59,146 nucleotides of DNA, taken from assembly GCA_003833135.1 (NCBI GenBank), contig QZLH01000177.1, forward strand, positions 17,710 to 76,855, in the 5' to 3' direction. Shown one piece after another: positions 1-11,689 of the stretch. Origin of the DNA: Oehlia diaphana (taxonomy: Eukaryota; Glomeromycota; Glomeromycetes; Glomerales; Glomeraceae). Position 1 is the first letter of the stretch; the number at the start of each line of letters is the position of its first letter. The translations under genes were made by a program, and so were the position numbers. The notes below the pieces were generated by a model. It was not told where the DNA came from, searched no databases, and worked only from the letters and a program-made list of their open reading frames with translations.

Positions 1-1837
1 AAATCAACAAAATTGAATTTGAAAGGTTTAATGATGTTCACCCAAAAATGAGTGCTCTAATGATTTTAGAATTATGTTGTAATATTGAAGATAAAATGAT
101 GTTTCCATTGTTGTCAAATTTCTTATGTATTGTTGCTCCATTGAAAATTCTTGAAGCTTTGAAGACATCTCACATTTATTGGCCAGACGATTTTCATAAA
201 AATATTTCAGATTTACATTTGTTGAGAATTTTATTAGATTATAATAAAATTTCCACAATTCAACCACTATGTAGTCCACAACGTGATGAGTCAATTGAAC
301 TTATGTTGAAAACTCGTATTAAAGAAACTGAAATTATACGAGGTATACCAGGTGCACATATCAACTTAAATATGTCCAATGATGATTTCTTGGAAAATAA
401 AGATGATCTTTTTGTACAAAAACGTGTTCCCCATGATGATTTACATGGACGAGTTAAATATGGTGATCATCCAATTTATATAGGTTTAAAGGATGCCCAG
501 GTAATAACCTTAAAGTTTTAATTAAAATTTTCATTTAAATACTAATTGCTTAATTAAATAATTATATATAGTCTAAAGCATGGATTAAAAAATCACTTTT
601 TGAAAAACTTGATTATCAAACAAAAATTAATTGTATAAAAGAAGAAGTGATGGCTATTGCACTTGAAAGATATCTTATTCCAATGATCTCCAAAGATCAA
701 GAAAATTCTTATAAATTGGCACTTGCTAGGATCTGTACTACATTAGCTAAAGGCTGGTTTCGTAAATTTGCAATTGATAATTATCCTAGATTATCAAATC
801 TTGATAAAGATTTATTGTCAATTGCTAATGATATAATTGAGAAATATCCTATAAAACAAAAAAAGCCAGATATAATAGAACATGATCCAGAAATTCAAGC
901 TATTTTGAGTCTATTCGTCCATATACCAAAACAATTTCTTCCTTTAATAAATTTAGGGGTTCTGATGATTACACTGTAGTTGAAAGAACTGGAATTAAGA
1001 TTATTTCTCCTGTAAATAGTGATGTATCAGTAATAGCTATTATTACAACTATGCATATGTTTAATAATGAAGATTGCAGTCCATATGCTAGATGGACAGC
1101 ATCTGTTGTAATCTTACCTACTTATGACTTGGAAGTCTTAAGGTAGAGTTTATAAATAGATTATAATTTTTTTTTATGCATTTTATTTATTTATGCTTAC
1201 TTATTATTTAACAATCATTTAACTTTTAAGTGATAATGATGAAGATAAAGACAGGCATGAAAATGAAGATGAAGACAGTAGTGATGATGATGATGTAGAC
1301 AGGCGTGATGATAAAGATGGAGACAGGTATGCATTCTAATTTATCAAGAATAACTATATTATTTTAAAAATAAATTGATGCTAATCACAAATCACATTTC
1401 AATTTTACTTCAGAGATTCGTTTGACATGGATGATGTGGATATTTCATTTAAAGATCCACTGAAAATTCATCCTTATTATGCGAGTCATCGCAGGATAAA
1501 ATTTTCAAAACTTACCTCTAAGCATACATTTGTACTTGGAATTGCTGCAAGTAATGGTGGTGGTAGCTGGAGTGGAGAAGATATTTGGGAATCAATACAC
1601 ATTAAAGTTAAATCAGTTGATTATGTTGCTAGTTTACTTGAGATCCCTGAACTTACTGGTGATTTATTATTTAAATATGTGTTAGATTGTTTGAAACCAA
1701 CTTCAATAGGTAATGGGGATACACCACTTAAGCATTGGATTAATAAATTGAAAGTTGAGGGAGCTATTCCAATTGAACCAAAACAACATCCTTGGTATTA
1801 TGCTTGGAATTATAAATTGAATAGAAAATCTAAATAA
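1..1837 (+). CDS. Unrecognised multi-exon gene, 5'-partial, with a frame break
   Basis: The reading frame is open from the left edge, so the 5' end lies outside the window. Exons read as <3-500, 572-about 900, about 905-1142, 1231-1326 and 1414-1837 (stop). The introns 501-571, 1143-1230 and 1327-1413 all have GT-AG ends, and codon phase is kept across each one. The exon at 1231-1326 encodes an Asp/Glu-rich linker (DNDEDKD...DEDSSDDDD). The last exon ends in HPWYYAWNYKLNRKSK. Between about 886 and 979 the frame of exon 2 does not connect to the frame of the next exon. No plausible intron bridges them, so this is a one- or two-base indel: either a sequencing error or the mark of a pseudogene. 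I do not recognise a family. A distant transcription-factor-like origin crossed my mind but no motif supports it. Confidence 0.55.
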
Positions 1838-2229
1838 TCTAGTTGTTAGATATGTACTGTATTAATAAGTAATTATCAAGTAAATTTTCTTAAATATAAG
1901 GAGAACTAGATTGGTTATCAATGAAATTATAATAAAGTAACCATATAAAATTTTTGAAATAGCGAATAATAGATTAGTTTGTTATTACATGATAATTTGT
2001 GATACATGTTTATGTAATAGTGTAATAGTTGTGATTAATATGACCAGACCAATATGTCAAGTTATATTTTAATTTATATTTTTTAAGTTCTTTATTTCTT
2101 AGTTTGATAAAAAATTATACAAAATTCCTCCTAAAAATATTTGCAAATCGGATATGAGTGAAATAAGTCAAAATTATGATATTGTTGAACGGCTATGTCT
2201 TTAAATGATCAAATTAACCATTTGAAATA
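1838..2229. other. Intergenic, AT-rich
   Basis: I see no gene or structured element between the end of the first gene and the pseudogene that follows. Confidence 0.5.
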
Positions 2230-2965
2230 TCAAATTATATTATTATTTAACATGAGCTATTTGACGATCATTACTGAGATCACCCTTGTTTACATAGTTT
2301 TAACCAATGTCTGTTGTCAAAACAGATTGTGTTGCGAGCGTATTATTTACGATATTTCCATGAAATGAATTTGTATTTTTATAAAAATTCAATCTCATTT
2401 CTCTATTAGTAATTTGTTGTGGAAATATTATGGTGATATGATAAGCACTATTTTGTGGCGCTGCAGATGTTGAAAAGGATCGGTAATTGAAACCCACTTG
2501 TACATTATCCATAAAATGAATTTCCATTACAACCTAATCCTTTGAGAATGAGTTGTGGTACTCGTTATCGTGAATTAGTGACATTATATAATATCCAACT
2601 CTAGTTTGTTGAGAAAAATTATTATCAAAATTAGGTTGACTATCAAATTATTGAAATTGTTTGTTTATTACTTCCGTAAGAAGAATTTAAGTTTCGATCA
2701 GAATTCATTCTTACAGTATTTCTCTATTAAAAATATGATTTTGTTCAAGATGGAATGGAAGAATTTGTTTCAAGTCTTGTTCTGAGTCCAATTTTTGATG
2801 ACTCTTTTCATTCCAAATTATTTACTATGTCAATATCTATTGTGTATAATTTTTTGTTTAATATATTTGCGATCAAAGAATATGAAAATTTTTTGCATGT
2901 GATATAGTAATTTGCTGTAGGACCATTGTAAAAGAATCCGTGAACATAAATCATGAACATCCATA
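2230..2965 (-). pseudogene. Decayed copy of the two-half-repeat (FYH) family gene
   Basis: Read on the reverse strand, this stretch aligns in order with the gene at 54,732-56,075. Near 2,940-2,860 it gives GFFYN then ANYYITCK then NILNKKLYTIDI, matching GFFYN, ANYYVTCK and NTLNKKIYGIDI of the intact paralogue. Around 2,640-2,600 it matches the paralogue's QPNF segment. At 2,527-2,300 it retains STSAAPQN, NSFHGN, NNTLATQ and VLTTDI, found in the same order in the paralogue. Stop codons and frameshifts separate these blocks and the N-terminal half domain is missing, so this is a pseudogene. It lies in the opposite orientation to, and far from, the two other copies. Its upstream end abuts the GACATCATG foldback nest. 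Confidence 0.8.
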
Positions 2966-2974
2966 TCGCAAGCT

Positions 2975-4135
2975 AATATTGACAAAAAATTGATGTCCGG
3001 ACATCATAATGTATGATGTTTGGACATCATATCGGATATATCCTAGACATCATTCCCATAAAAATCTGATCCGTGTTTTATCTTTCCATGTTTATTCCGT
3101 GAATGTATAATTTTAATGGAATTTATAGACTTAAATCATGGAAATTTTCATCTCGCTAACACGGATATCCGTGAATGTATCATTTTCACGGAATTTTTAC
3201 AAAAGACACGGAGAAATAATGGAAATATTCGGATAAGAACTTTTTATATGGCATTTAACATAATGTCAAAGACATCAACCGAGACATCATGCAAATCATA
3301 ATTACCTTATATAGTGAATTTTTATTTATGGTAAATTTATTGATTTTCTATGGAAAGCCGACCTTGACAAAAGGTTGATATCCAGACATCACGAAATACA
3401 ATGTTTAGACATCATGATGGTATGTCTAGACATCATGTTTGATATATGTAGGATGATGTTTGTACATTATTTAACATGATATGAAAGACATCAACCGACA
3501 TGATGTCTAGACATCATGCTGATCAAATTACCAAATATAGTATATTTACAAGTTACACGAAACAAAATTTACTATATTTGGTAACATGATGTCTAAGACA
3601 TCATGTCGGTTGATGCTTGAGCATCATGTTGAATGATGTACAAACATTATTCTACATATATTTGACATGATGCTCTAGACGTTATCCAACATGATGTCTG
3701 GATATCAACCTTTTGTCAAGGACGGTTTTCCATAATTTTCTGGGAAAATTTTTAATTTTTTATAACCATTTCTAGTAAATTTAATAATTTTCTGGATTAA
3801 TTTAATAATCACATGATATTTGTAATTAAAATTAAAATGGATATAAAAATTTAAAAAATCGATAAATTTACCATAAATAAATATTTACCATATTTGGTAG
3901 CCGTGATCAACATAATGTCTCCAGATAATGTCTTCGACATCATGTTGTATGATGACATCGTCCTACATACCCAACATGATGTCTGTAATAATTTCGTTAC
4001 ATCATTATTCATGATATCTAGACATCATGTCTGAATATCAACTTTCATATATTTGACATAATGTCCAGACATCAACTAGCATGATATTCAAGCATCATAC
4101 ATTATTATGTCCGGACACCAACCTGTACTTTCCAT
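2975..4135. repeat. Nested foldback element built on GACATCATG motifs
   Basis: Left arm (about 2,985-3,350) and right arm (about 3,735-4,127) are imperfect inverted copies. For example, TTGATGTCCGGACATCATAA on the left is mirrored near 4,095-4,120. The inner arm sequence TTATTTATGGTAAATTTAT at about 3,322-3,340 is mirrored near 3,855-3,880. The motif GACATCATG or its complement recurs many times. A second, smaller element (3,351-3,732) sits in the centre. A further block at about 3,055-3,235 with CCGTGAAT/ACGGAAT motifs looks like another insertion into the left arm. No coding potential. Confidence 0.7.
3351..3732. mobile_element. TA-flanked foldback MITE, copy 1
   Basis: A 382-bp element starts TGGAAAGCCG and ends GGTTTTCCA, and is flanked by TA on both sides. 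Its terminal inverted repeats carry CCTTGACAAAAGGTTGATAT on the left and the complement ATATCAACCTTTTGTCAAGG on the right. The interior is nearly all palindromic GACATCATG sequence. A near-identical copy lies at 41,234-41,592. TA target sites and the lack of any ORF suggest a non-autonomous element mobilised by a Tc1/mariner-type transposase (inference). Confidence 0.8.
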
Positions 4136-5832
4136 ACATTCAGGGAGACAGAATTATGTAAAATAAGGCAAGTTACATGAAAAAAATTATCACGAGTATA
4201 ATGAAAGAATTTGTATCTATTTATTCTTTTATTCTTTGCATAGTAAGATGAATCATCGTTAACGAAGTTGAATTAAATAATTTATTGTATATAAGTTTAT
4301 TTTTATTAAGTATTTACAACAGAACGACCGTCGAGTACTACTTTTATAATAATTTAGGCGAATTAGACTCATATGGACTATATATTATATTTTTTATTTT
4401 AATTATATTATCACAATTAATAACAGAATTCACAATTATTCATCCGTGAAACACAAAACCCTATAGCCGATTCTTAATTGGCATGCAACGGAATATCAAT
4501 TTTTTTAAAAAAAAATGTACACATAAAAAATATCAATTATCAAATTCTTGTTATTATAGAATAATTAATAAAAGTAGACAAAAAATAATTATCAAGTAAT
4601 TAACATTTTTTTTATATCATATAAAATTCAACATTTGTATTTAATTTAAAATTTTCATATCATCAAGCCATTTTAATTACTATACCAACGCTTTATTGAT
4701 AAAACATTATAAAGTGTAAAATTATTATTAATATTTTTTTTTTTTTTCATGTTGACAAGAATTGTAAGCGGACAGGTTGAATATTCTATTCAGAATTTAA
4801 TTTCGGATAAGTGATTGTAATACATTTGTGCATTAAATTCCCAAATTTATGTGAACTAATAAGAATTTTCCCCTATAGTAACTCCCTATTTAAGAAATCC
4901 GACATGCACATCGCGCATCTTTCGTCATCTATGTAATATTGTAATACCAATTTCAGATCATTTGACTAAATAGAATTCATAATATGTTCACCCCACATTT
5001 GATCAACTTAAAGTTCCCCTGAAACAATTATTTTCTTTTATATTGTTCCTTAACACACGTATAAGGTCTATTGAACTACACTTTTTATTACATAATTAAA
5101 AATATCAAATACTATGCGTTATGGGGTACCGCTATTGGCTATTACTATTTGTTAAATATATATTAAAAATAACATTTTCCTAAAAATAGATAATGTTTGA
5201 AATGTGTACAGTTTATTGGAAGCACGATTTTTTCATATTTGTTTATCATATATTGTTTGATTTTATTCATTTATTGGATTTAAAACTAAAAGATTCAGGT
5301 CGGTTAAATCTATCATGAACTTTTCGTTCTTTATCACCTAACCTTCAGGATATAAAATACTAGTTAAATCGAAATTTTCATGTTAAAGAAATCAAGAAAG
5401 GTACTTAATTAATATCGTCATTGAAAAAAAAAAATGCTCGGGTTCTTTGTTTATGGTACTTATAGAATTCTTTGAATATTATGTAATATTTAAGACAAAC
5501 TAAAAAACTTCTAACTTGATATATTTTAAGTTGATCACGTGATTAAACGTCTTGCTAATTTATTATTGGATTAATAAAGAGGGCGTGTCATTTTTGAAAT
5601 CATTATGATCTGCAAGAAGGCTTTCCAAGTACATAAATATTTACTAAATATTTATCGTATTGATTATTTAAGTAATAAAAAGGGTAAATCCTTTTACTAA
5701 TCAATTTCAGAAACTCCCGAGTTTATTGATAAATAAAAGAAGCACGGTAAATCACATAATAAACTCTTAATTTTTTTTTCTTATTAAAAAAACCGTTGAT
5801 ACTTGTCCATTATTTTTATTTTTCAATAAGAA
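4136..5832. other. Intergenic, upstream of F-box gene
   Basis: AT-rich DNA with homopolymer runs. I found no gene, tRNA or clear repeat. The last few hundred bases must hold the promoter of the F-box gene at 5,833, but I see no motif that I can assign. Confidence 0.5.
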
Positions 5833-7380
5833 ATGAATAAACTCAATCATGATTGTCTTACATTAGTATTTGAAGTAATATATAATGATAAAAATTCTTT
5901 ATACTCTTGTTTATTGGTAAATAGGCTCTGGTGTAAAATTGCAGTACCAATTTTATGGAGAAATCCATGGGAAGTTATAACAAAACCTTTCGGAAATTTG
6001 GAAAAAATTAAAAAAGCGAGAATATTTTTTAATATTGTCCTCTTACATTTACCGGAAGAATCAAGATTGTTATTAAAAAGTCAGGATACTTATAAGACGA
6101 AACGAAGAAATCCTTTATTAAATTATATATTTAATTACGTATTTATTAAGAATCAAAAAATTGATATACTTAAAAAACCTCAGCAAAAACCTTTATTTAA
6201 TTATATTAGTTTTTGTAAATATATTAAATATCAACTATTTGGTCAAAATTTTTATGAAAAGGTTTTTCGTCATTATGATAATCGATATATTAAATTATTA
6301 GAACAAGAAATATATAAACTTCTTATTAACAAATGTTATAATATTAAATGTTTAGATACGATGGGGGTTAAATATCCATTATATAAATTTCCTGGAGCAG
6401 AAATTTGCTTTACGAAACTTTATGAATTATATTGTAGTAGTAAGGATGATTCTTCACTTTTTTATGGATTGGCTAAAATTTGCAGATTTATAGAAAAGTT
6501 TTATATTTATCTTACAACTTCAAATTCTGGACTTGCTAAATTAATTGAAACGCAACAAAAAGTTAAATATTTAACTATAAGAAATAAAATAAGTCATCAA
6601 TTTATACGTGGAAATTATGGAGATATTGGTGCTGCAGTATTAAAACATGCTCATAATATTATTTATTTAAGTTTACCTATAGAAAATTTTTCACCTTTTT
6701 ATAATTATTTTTTTCCAAAATTTATTAATTTAAAAAAATTTAAATTATATAATCAAATTTTTGATATTTTTGATATTGAATTATATAAGAATTTTTATAA
6801 TTATCCTAAATTACAAGTTCTTCAAATTAATTTATTATATTCTGCTACTTTTTATGCTGTTAATAGAATTATTCAAGAATCTGAAAATGATCTTCAAATA
6901 ATTTCTATGGATTTTAATGCTAATCTTTTTACTGATCAACTTCTTTGTAGAATATCACAACATTGTTCAAATTTAAAATATCTTAGAATTGATTTAGATG
7001 ATATGTACCTTCATAATTTTGAACAAGTTTTATTAAATTGTCAATCATTAGAAGGTATATTTATTTATCATTATAGAGATGGAAATTATTTACCTGAAAT
7101 TGGTGATAATTTATTAAAAATTTTAATAAATTCTGCTCCACTTAGTTTATTTAAAATTGATATTGGTAGTTATAATATTTATAAGATTCATTCTTTAAGA
7201 AATTTTTTTGAGAATTGGGTGGGTCGAAAATCTATGTGGTTATCATCAATTACTATTTATGATTATGATAAAATGAATAATGATTTTAATGAAATGATTG
7301 AATATTATAAACATATAGGAGTTATTAAAAAATATAAAGATTTTTGTTTCATTAATATTTATAAAGAATTTAAATTTTAA
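5833..7380 (+). CDS. F-box protein (single exon)
   Basis: Encodes 515 aa from an ATG. Residues 1-40 form an F-box: NHDCLTLVFEVI, then LYSCLLVNRLWCKIAVPILW, the form typical of the large glomeromycotan F-box family. The rest is a long Leu/Ile/Asn-rich region with irregular leucine-rich-repeat-like segments (about residues 295-345, 375-420 and 425-470, for example CSNLKYLRIDL). By family knowledge such proteins bind Skp1 through the F-box and present substrates to an SCF ubiquitin ligase. The substrate cannot be told. There is no intron, signal peptide or membrane segment. The frame is intact, unlike the related pseudogene at 22,365-23,950, so this copy is probably functional. Confidence 0.88.
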   Translation: MNKLNHDCLTLVFEVIYNDKNSLYSCLLVNRLWCKIAVPILWRNPWEVITKPFGNLEKIKKARIFFNIVLLHLPEESRLLLKSQDTYKTKRRNPLLNYIFNYVFIKNQKIDILKKPQQKPLFNYISFCKYIKYQLFGQNFYEKVFRHYDNRYIKLLEQEIYKLLINKCYNIKCLDTMGVKYPLYKFPGAEICFTKLYELYCSSKDDSSLFYGLAKICRFIEKFYIYLTTSNSGLAKLIETQQKVKYLTIRNKISHQFIRGNYGDIGAAVLKHAHNIIYLSLPIENFSPFYNYFFPKFINLKKFKLYNQIFDIFDIELYKNFYNYPKLQVLQINLLYSATFYAVNRIIQESENDLQIISMDFNANLFTDQLLCRISQHCSNLKYLRIDLDDMYLHNFEQVLLNCQSLEGIFIYHYRDGNYLPEIGDNLLKILINSAPLSLFKIDIGSYNIYKIHSLRNFFENWVGRKSMWLSSITIYDYDKMNNDFNEMIEYYKHIGVIKKYKDFCFINIYKEFKF

Positions 7381-7643
7381 ATAATAGTTATATATTGAGT
7401 AGTATTAGTATTTTATTGTCAAATATCTAATATATTGTATAATACATCATATTCAATTTTAATAAATTATTAATATAAATTATTTATAACTAAAATTTCC
7501 AATTGATATGCCATGACTTATTGGATCTATGAAATAGTTAGACTTATAATTTTTCATAAAAAGTTCATAGTTTGTTCTATTTAGTTTCTCTATTGTTTTT
7601 TTTAAAAAATTTACTTGATAAAGAATTGTTTGTGATTCAACCT

Positions 7644-10013
7644 TAGGGTTGGTAAAATAACCGTTAGTTATGAATTTGGTTAATTAACCGGTTAATTAAC
7701 GGTTAGTTAACGGTTAATTAACCCATAAATAACCTGTATATATAATTTTAAGGAAGTTAAAATAAATTTATAATTTATTAAATATTATAAAATTTTAATA
7801 TATTTTATTTATTCTTCATCATCTAAATTAATAACATTTGCTTCAAATCCAAATATACTATCATTATCAGAACTATTATTATTATCATCTTCTTTATTTT
7901 CATTATCAGAACTATTATTACTATCTTCTTCATTTTCATTAAAATTACTAATCTGTTTCTTTTTTTGTATTTTTACAAGTCTATTACACATTCGAAGATT
8001 TCCATAAATATAAACTAATTTTTTAACACGTTCATTTTTCAATCTATTTCGAATTTTATTATGAATAAAACCAAAAGTAGAAAAATTTCTTTCTGCAGCT
8101 GCAGAAGATGTAGGAATTGAGAGAATTTTAATAGCCAGTTGTTGAAGTTTACTAGTTGGCCATGATTGCCACCATAAAGATGAATTAAGAATATTAGCAG
8201 ATTTCCAAATAATTTCATTATCATAAGGTGAATTTTTATTACGAAAATTTACCAATTCAGCAAATAATTCTACTGCTTCTTCCTGATTAAATCTTTTATT
8301 TACAAATGTTGTAAATTCTACATAACCAATAGATTCAACTTCATCATTTTTACTTTTTTCCAAAAATTGTGGATCTAACATATAAGCTGTTATCATAATA
8401 GGATGATAAGTATATTCCCATCGCTTTGCAATAAGTTCTTGAAGTTTATCAGAAAAATTACAATCTATTTGATTAATTTGATTCATTACTTCTTTGAAAT
8501 ATGAATAAACATTTGAAAGAATTGAAATATCTGATTCAAATAACTTTAATGCTGAAACCATTGGTTCCATAATTTTTGTTATTATATCTAAATCTTCCCA
8601 AAACTCATCTGATAAAATATGAGCTCTTAAAGTTAAATCCATATTTTGACGAATTCTTATATCCATTAAAGCCTGTTCAAGTGCTGTTCTTGAATTTTGA
8701 AGTGATTGAAAACAAGCAAGATGTGTTCCCCATCTTGTAAGTGCTGGTAAAACCAATGCAATTTCTTTAGAATAATTTTCTTTTTGAATACGTTTCAATT
8801 TAGCTGTTGCCTGTACATGTGCCTTAAAATAATTGACCAACTTTTTTGCATTTTCAACAACAGATTTAATTTGATCAATCTTTAAAATATCACTAATTAA
8901 AAGATTCATTACATGAGAATTACATCCTAAACAAACAATACTTGGATAACTATCTTCAATAATTCGCCAAGCTGCTTTCATTACACTAGCTGTATCTGTA
9001 ATAACTGCTGAAAATTTATTAATACCAACAATTTCCATTTGTTTAATAATTTCATCTGCAACCCATTTAGCTGTATGAGATTCTTCACCAGAATAAATAG
9101 CATCAAAGAATAATGGTTTTGGAGTACAAATAACAAAATTTTGAACTGATTCTCGATTAATATTAGACCAACCATCTGAAACCATTGTAAGAGATTTAGC
9201 TTGTAAAATTTGTTCATTACATTCAGCTTTAACTTCATCAAAAACATCATCAAGTAATTCATCAGCAAGTTTTCTTCGATTAGGTAATTTGAATGCTGGA
9301 CGTAATTGTTGAAAAAACTGAATAACATAATTATTTTCAAGAAAAGAAAAAGGAACTCCAGCAGCAAATAATGCTTGAGCTAATAAAATTTCAAGAGTAT
9401 CTTGTTCTTCTTCACTCATACGATCAACAAAATTCTCAATTGTTGTATTTTTTAAATGCTTTTTTGATGTTTTTACTGTAGGAATAAAAGTAGAAGTAGT
9501 AGCATCAGAAGTTTCTAATAGTTCAGGAATTTGTTGTTTCTTTGTTTTTGCACTTTCTGGAGCTCTAGGACAACTATCATTAAGATGAACTTGCATTCTT
9601 TTAGCTGTACCTTGTTCAAAAACTTTAGAACAATAATTACAACGTACAGAAGGATGTGTTTTTTTCTTAGACCTACTACTTTCTTCATTACTTTCTGCTT
9701 CAGTAATTATTGTCCAATGTTTCCAAACAGTTCCCTTTTTTTTTACCATGATAATGAACAATAAATTTGCAAAAAAAAAGTGTTTTTTTAAAAAAAATTT
9801 ATCTTAAAAAAAAGATCATGCAATATGTAGATCATAGATTTAATCAATATTTATATTAATTACTATTTAATTGTGTAACAAAATAATGGATTATCATTTA
9901 ATCACATGATTTAAATTCTGCATTTTGATTGGCTAATTATAAATAACGGTTAATTAACCATTTTAAATCAATCATAACTAACAAAATTAACGGTTAATTA
10001 ACCCCCATCCCTA
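7644..10013 (-). mobile_element. Complete hAT-superfamily DNA transposon
   Basis: A 2,370-bp element is flanked by a perfect 8-bp target-site duplication, TTCAACCT, at 7,636-7,643 and 10,014-10,021. The ends are TAGGGTTGG (left) and, as reverse complement of the right, TAGGGATGG. This matches hAT practice of 8-bp duplications and short terminal inverted repeats. Both subterminal regions carry clustered copies of CGGTTAATTAACC-like motifs (7,679-7,724 and 9,946-10,002), probable transposase binding sites. The element holds a single uninterrupted transposase gene on the reverse strand. Intact ends, duplication and ORF together indicate a recent insertion. Confidence 0.93.
7809..9749 (-). CDS. 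hAT transposase with BED zinc finger
   Basis: I place the start at the ATG at 9,749 (MVKKKGTVWKHW), giving 646 aa. The longer frame to 9,761 would need a TTG start. A BED-type zinc finger lies near the N terminus (C37-x2-C40 ... H55-x4-C60). The RNase H-like catalytic region shows MVSDGWSN (Asp about 192), ITDTASVMKAAW (Asp about 252) and the CNSHVMNL motif. The C-terminal hAT dimerisation region contains SSAAAERNFSTFG and NRLKNERVKKLVYI. The protein ends in an Asp/Asn/Ser-rich acidic tail. By family knowledge it cuts and pastes the element using its terminal repeats. No stop or frameshift interrupts it, so the enzyme may still be active. Confidence 0.93.
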   Translation of the reverse strand: MVKKKGTVWKHWTIITEAESNEESSRSKKKTHPSVRCNYCSKVFEQGTAKRMQVHLNDSCPRAPESAKTKKQQIPELLETSDATTSTFIPTVKTSKKHLKNTTIENFVDRMSEEEQDTLEILLAQALFAAGVPFSFLENNYVIQFFQQLRPAFKLPNRRKLADELLDDVFDEVKAECNEQILQAKSLTMVSDGWSNINRESVQNFVICTPKPLFFDAIYSGEESHTAKWVADEIIKQMEIVGINKFSAVITDTASVMKAAWRIIEDSYPSIVCLGCNSHVMNLLISDILKIDQIKSVVENAKKLVNYFKAHVQATAKLKRIQKENYSKEIALVLPALTRWGTHLACFQSLQNSRTALEQALMDIRIRQNMDLTLRAHILSDEFWEDLDIITKIMEPMVSALKLFESDISILSNVYSYFKEVMNQINQIDCNFSDKLQELIAKRWEYTYHPIMITAYMLDPQFLEKSKNDEVESIGYVEFTTFVNKRFNQEEAVELFAELVNFRNKNSPYDNEIIWKSANILNSSLWWQSWPTSKLQQLAIKILSIPTSSAAAERNFSTFGFIHNKIRNRLKNERVKKLVYIYGNLRMCNRLVKIQKKKQISNFNENEEDSNNSSDNENKEDDNNNSSDNDSIFGFEANVINLDDEE

Positions 10014-10294
10014 TTCAACCTGCTTTGTAGTTGATCTGATTTCTGCAAGGCCTAATAAAAGATGATCAAGCATAAAGAGCTAAAATTTAGTATTTCCTAA
10101 CATTGTTGTACATTCTGCTATTTTATACCCTTCTCATATAGTATATAATAACATTTTAACACTACAAATTTATTGGAAACAAGAGAACTGATTTCACTTA
10201 TGATTATGGTTTTTTATTTTTGTTTTAGAAATATGAACTTTGTAGGCATTTAATTAACTCCTTTATTCCTGTACTGTATATATAATTACAATAA

Positions 10295-10495
10295 AATACT
10301 CCTTATTTATAATAATGAAATCTTGAATATATTTATAATAATAAAATCTCAAATATATTTATAATAATAATATCTCAAATATATTTATAATAATAAAATC
10401 TTAAATATATTTATAATAATAAAATCTCAAATATATTTATAATAATAAAATCTCAAATAATATTTATAATAATAAATCTTGAATAATAAAATTAT
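10295..10495. repeat. 26-bp tandem repeat (minisatellite)
   Basis: About seven copies of a 26-bp unit of the form AAATATATTTATAATAATAA plus AATCTC. The spacing is 26 bp for the central copies and slightly irregular at the ends. Confidence 0.85.
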
Positions 10496-10671
10496 AACTG
10501 TTAAATAAAAAAATTCTTTTCTATAACATTTTTTTTTTACTTAATTACTCTTTCATATACAATGGGGAACAAAAAAAATGAGAATTATAAAATTGATTGA
10601 TAATGTTCAATTATTGTATAAATCATGTGAAACTTTTTTTTATTTTAAAGCCAAAGACCTTGACAATTTAT

Positions 10672-10905
10672 TAAAAAAATTTAATATGGTATACGTTCAC
10701 CATTATTTTCAATAATTAATTCACAATGTCATCTTATTGAATTTGAAAAATTAATTAGAATGGTTTCTGGAATATTTTGCCATTCTTTCACCATAAAATT
10801 TTTCAGATCATCAAGATTATTTGGCATCCGTTTCTCCACCTTATTTTTATGATTGACCATAAGTTTTCAATCGGATTCAAATCAGGGCTATTGTATAACT
10901 AGGCA
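10672..10905 (-). pseudogene. Tc1/mariner-type transposase, C-terminal remnant
   Basis: Reverse-strand translation near 10,905-10,865 gives SPDLNPIENLWSII, the hallmark block of Tc1/mariner DDE transposases that carries the final catalytic acidic residue (the E of PIENLW). After a frameshift it continues with EKRMPNNLDDLKNFMVKEWQ and then IPETILINFSNSIR, stop, CELIIENNGERIPY. This is the usual C-terminal end of such transposases. The upstream catalytic domain is not recognisable. It cannot be functional. Confidence 0.8.
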
Positions 10906-11689
10906 TAGTTTATTCATAAAACTAATACTATTAAAATAAATGAGAAGTTAATTGATTTGGTTGCTTAGACATGAACTATCTTTTATAGATATGAATCTAT
11001 ATTAGCATTAAAAGTTGGATAATTTTATTCCTCTTCAATTGAAACCAGTTAATCTTTTTAATATTTTCAAAGTATACATAAATAAATCTAAAATTAGACT
11101 TATTATGTTCAGCACTTGTTACTTTTCAGATTTTTTAAACTTATCCTGCACCTTTCAATGATAATTTATTGACATTGGATAGTAGTTATTCAGATTATAG
11201 AAGCTTTTTGTTGCTTCCATTATCTGTTGAAAATATGTATATTTCTTTCTGAGTATTCTTAAAAGTTGGAATTGAAAATTCTCAGTAAGCAAACTCAGGT
11301 CAGTCTTGAACATTCATTTTTAATCTTTTGTAAATCTCTCTAAAAGGTCTTTTTCACTTAATAATCCAGTGTTTTTGATCTCTTTGTTCAGCTAATTGTG
11401 ATGCTAATTGTTGTCCAAGGTTTGCATTAAAGTTTGGTAAATTAGGCAATAAGGATACTTGTAAAATTGCTTAAAAAGCATTTGAGAGTACATTGCAATA
11501 TTATTACCTAGTATTTATACATTTAATAAACCTTTATACTTAAATGGCCTATCATATATAAAGAAGAGCCATGTTAATTTTTACCTGAAATTGGAAGTAT
11601 ATATTTTCTGTAAAATGATATAATTCAAATGATGAAAATTATTGTTCATATATGTGCAGCTGGTTGAGTAGACATATTCGTAATTGGGA

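Noticed and set aside
3116..3301. 61-codon frame within the foldback nest
   Set aside because: Lies wholly in inverted-repeat sequence, with no coding character.
8039..9764. Other open frames overlapping the hAT transposase
   Set aside because: Shadows of the transposase reading frame.
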